The notes under the pieces: model-generated
What the model was told of the DNA's origin: nothing
Databases searched by the model: none
What the model saw: the letters and a program-made list of their open reading frames with translations, nothing else
Shown here: one piece after another, positions 63,985 through 64,000 of the stretch
Numbering within the stretch: the first letter of the stretch is position 1
Layout: every line of letters starts with the position of its first letter
Made by a program: the position numbers and the translations under genes
Origin: Aplidium turbinatum
Lineage: Eukaryota; Chordata; Ascidiacea; Aplousobranchia; Polyclinidae
Length of the DNA stretch: 64,000 nt
NCBI GenBank assembly: GCA_918807975.1
Contig: OU964922.1
Location: 2,914,001 to 2,978,000 of the forward strand
Reading direction: 5' to 3'

Positions 63985-64000
63985 GTAAGTATATTTGAGA

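Overview
The window is AT-rich DNA from an animal. It has spliced genes with long introns, class B2 (adhesion) G-protein-coupled receptor exons, an immunoglobulin-domain gene, tRNA-derived SINEs and a wide range of transposons. An invertebrate deuterostome such as a tunicate would fit, but that is a low-confidence guess. I see no rRNA, functional tRNA, CRISPR or prokaryotic feature.

Host genes, both on the plus strand. Gene 1 (2702-9171, 5' part outside the window) is the 3' half of an adhesion GPCR. Seven exons in compatible phase encode TM3 to TM7 and a short cytoplasmic tail, with a polyadenylation signal at 9293. One of its introns seems to use a GC-AG donor. Gene 2 starts at 28031 with a signal-peptide exon behind a TATA box. 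It continues with three exons forming one Ig domain (40145-44726), a Thr/Ser-rich exon (47508-47573) and a small tandem array of phase 1-1 exons at 63.2-64.0 kb, and it runs off the right edge. It is probably a secreted or membrane protein; a second adhesion GPCR is possible but its 7TM part is not visible.

The rest is mostly a transposon graveyard. 0-7 kb: a giant hairpin, LINE pieces, hAT pieces and SINEs, partly inside gene 1. 10-24 kb: two P-element/THAP9-like transposons on the minus strand. The first keeps its five-exon layout and carries a SINE. The second is split by a hAT element, which carries a young Ty3/gypsy retrotransposon, whose 5' LTR carries a SINE: a four-level nest with target duplications at three levels. 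26-45 kb (mostly intron of gene 2): MITEs, an RTE-like LINE remnant, a hAT MITE, a Jockey/CR1-type LINE split by a 2-kb TIR element that encodes a widespread uncharacterised protein, decayed coding remnants, palindromes and a hAT remnant flanked by 0.4-kb inverted arms. 45-60 kb: two solo-LTR-like elements (one inside a piggyBac transposon), the piggyBac transposase, and a 4.6-kb Kolobok-like element with TTAA ends and a THAP remnant. 60-63 kb: a LINE fragment and a hAT element with perfect 8-bp target duplication.

The most unusual items are the TIR-flanked element at 31257-33306, the four-level nest, hammerhead-ribozyme-like motifs in several repeats, the inverted arms around a hAT remnant, and the tandem exon array of gene 2. 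Exon borders and homologies were read by eye, without database searches.
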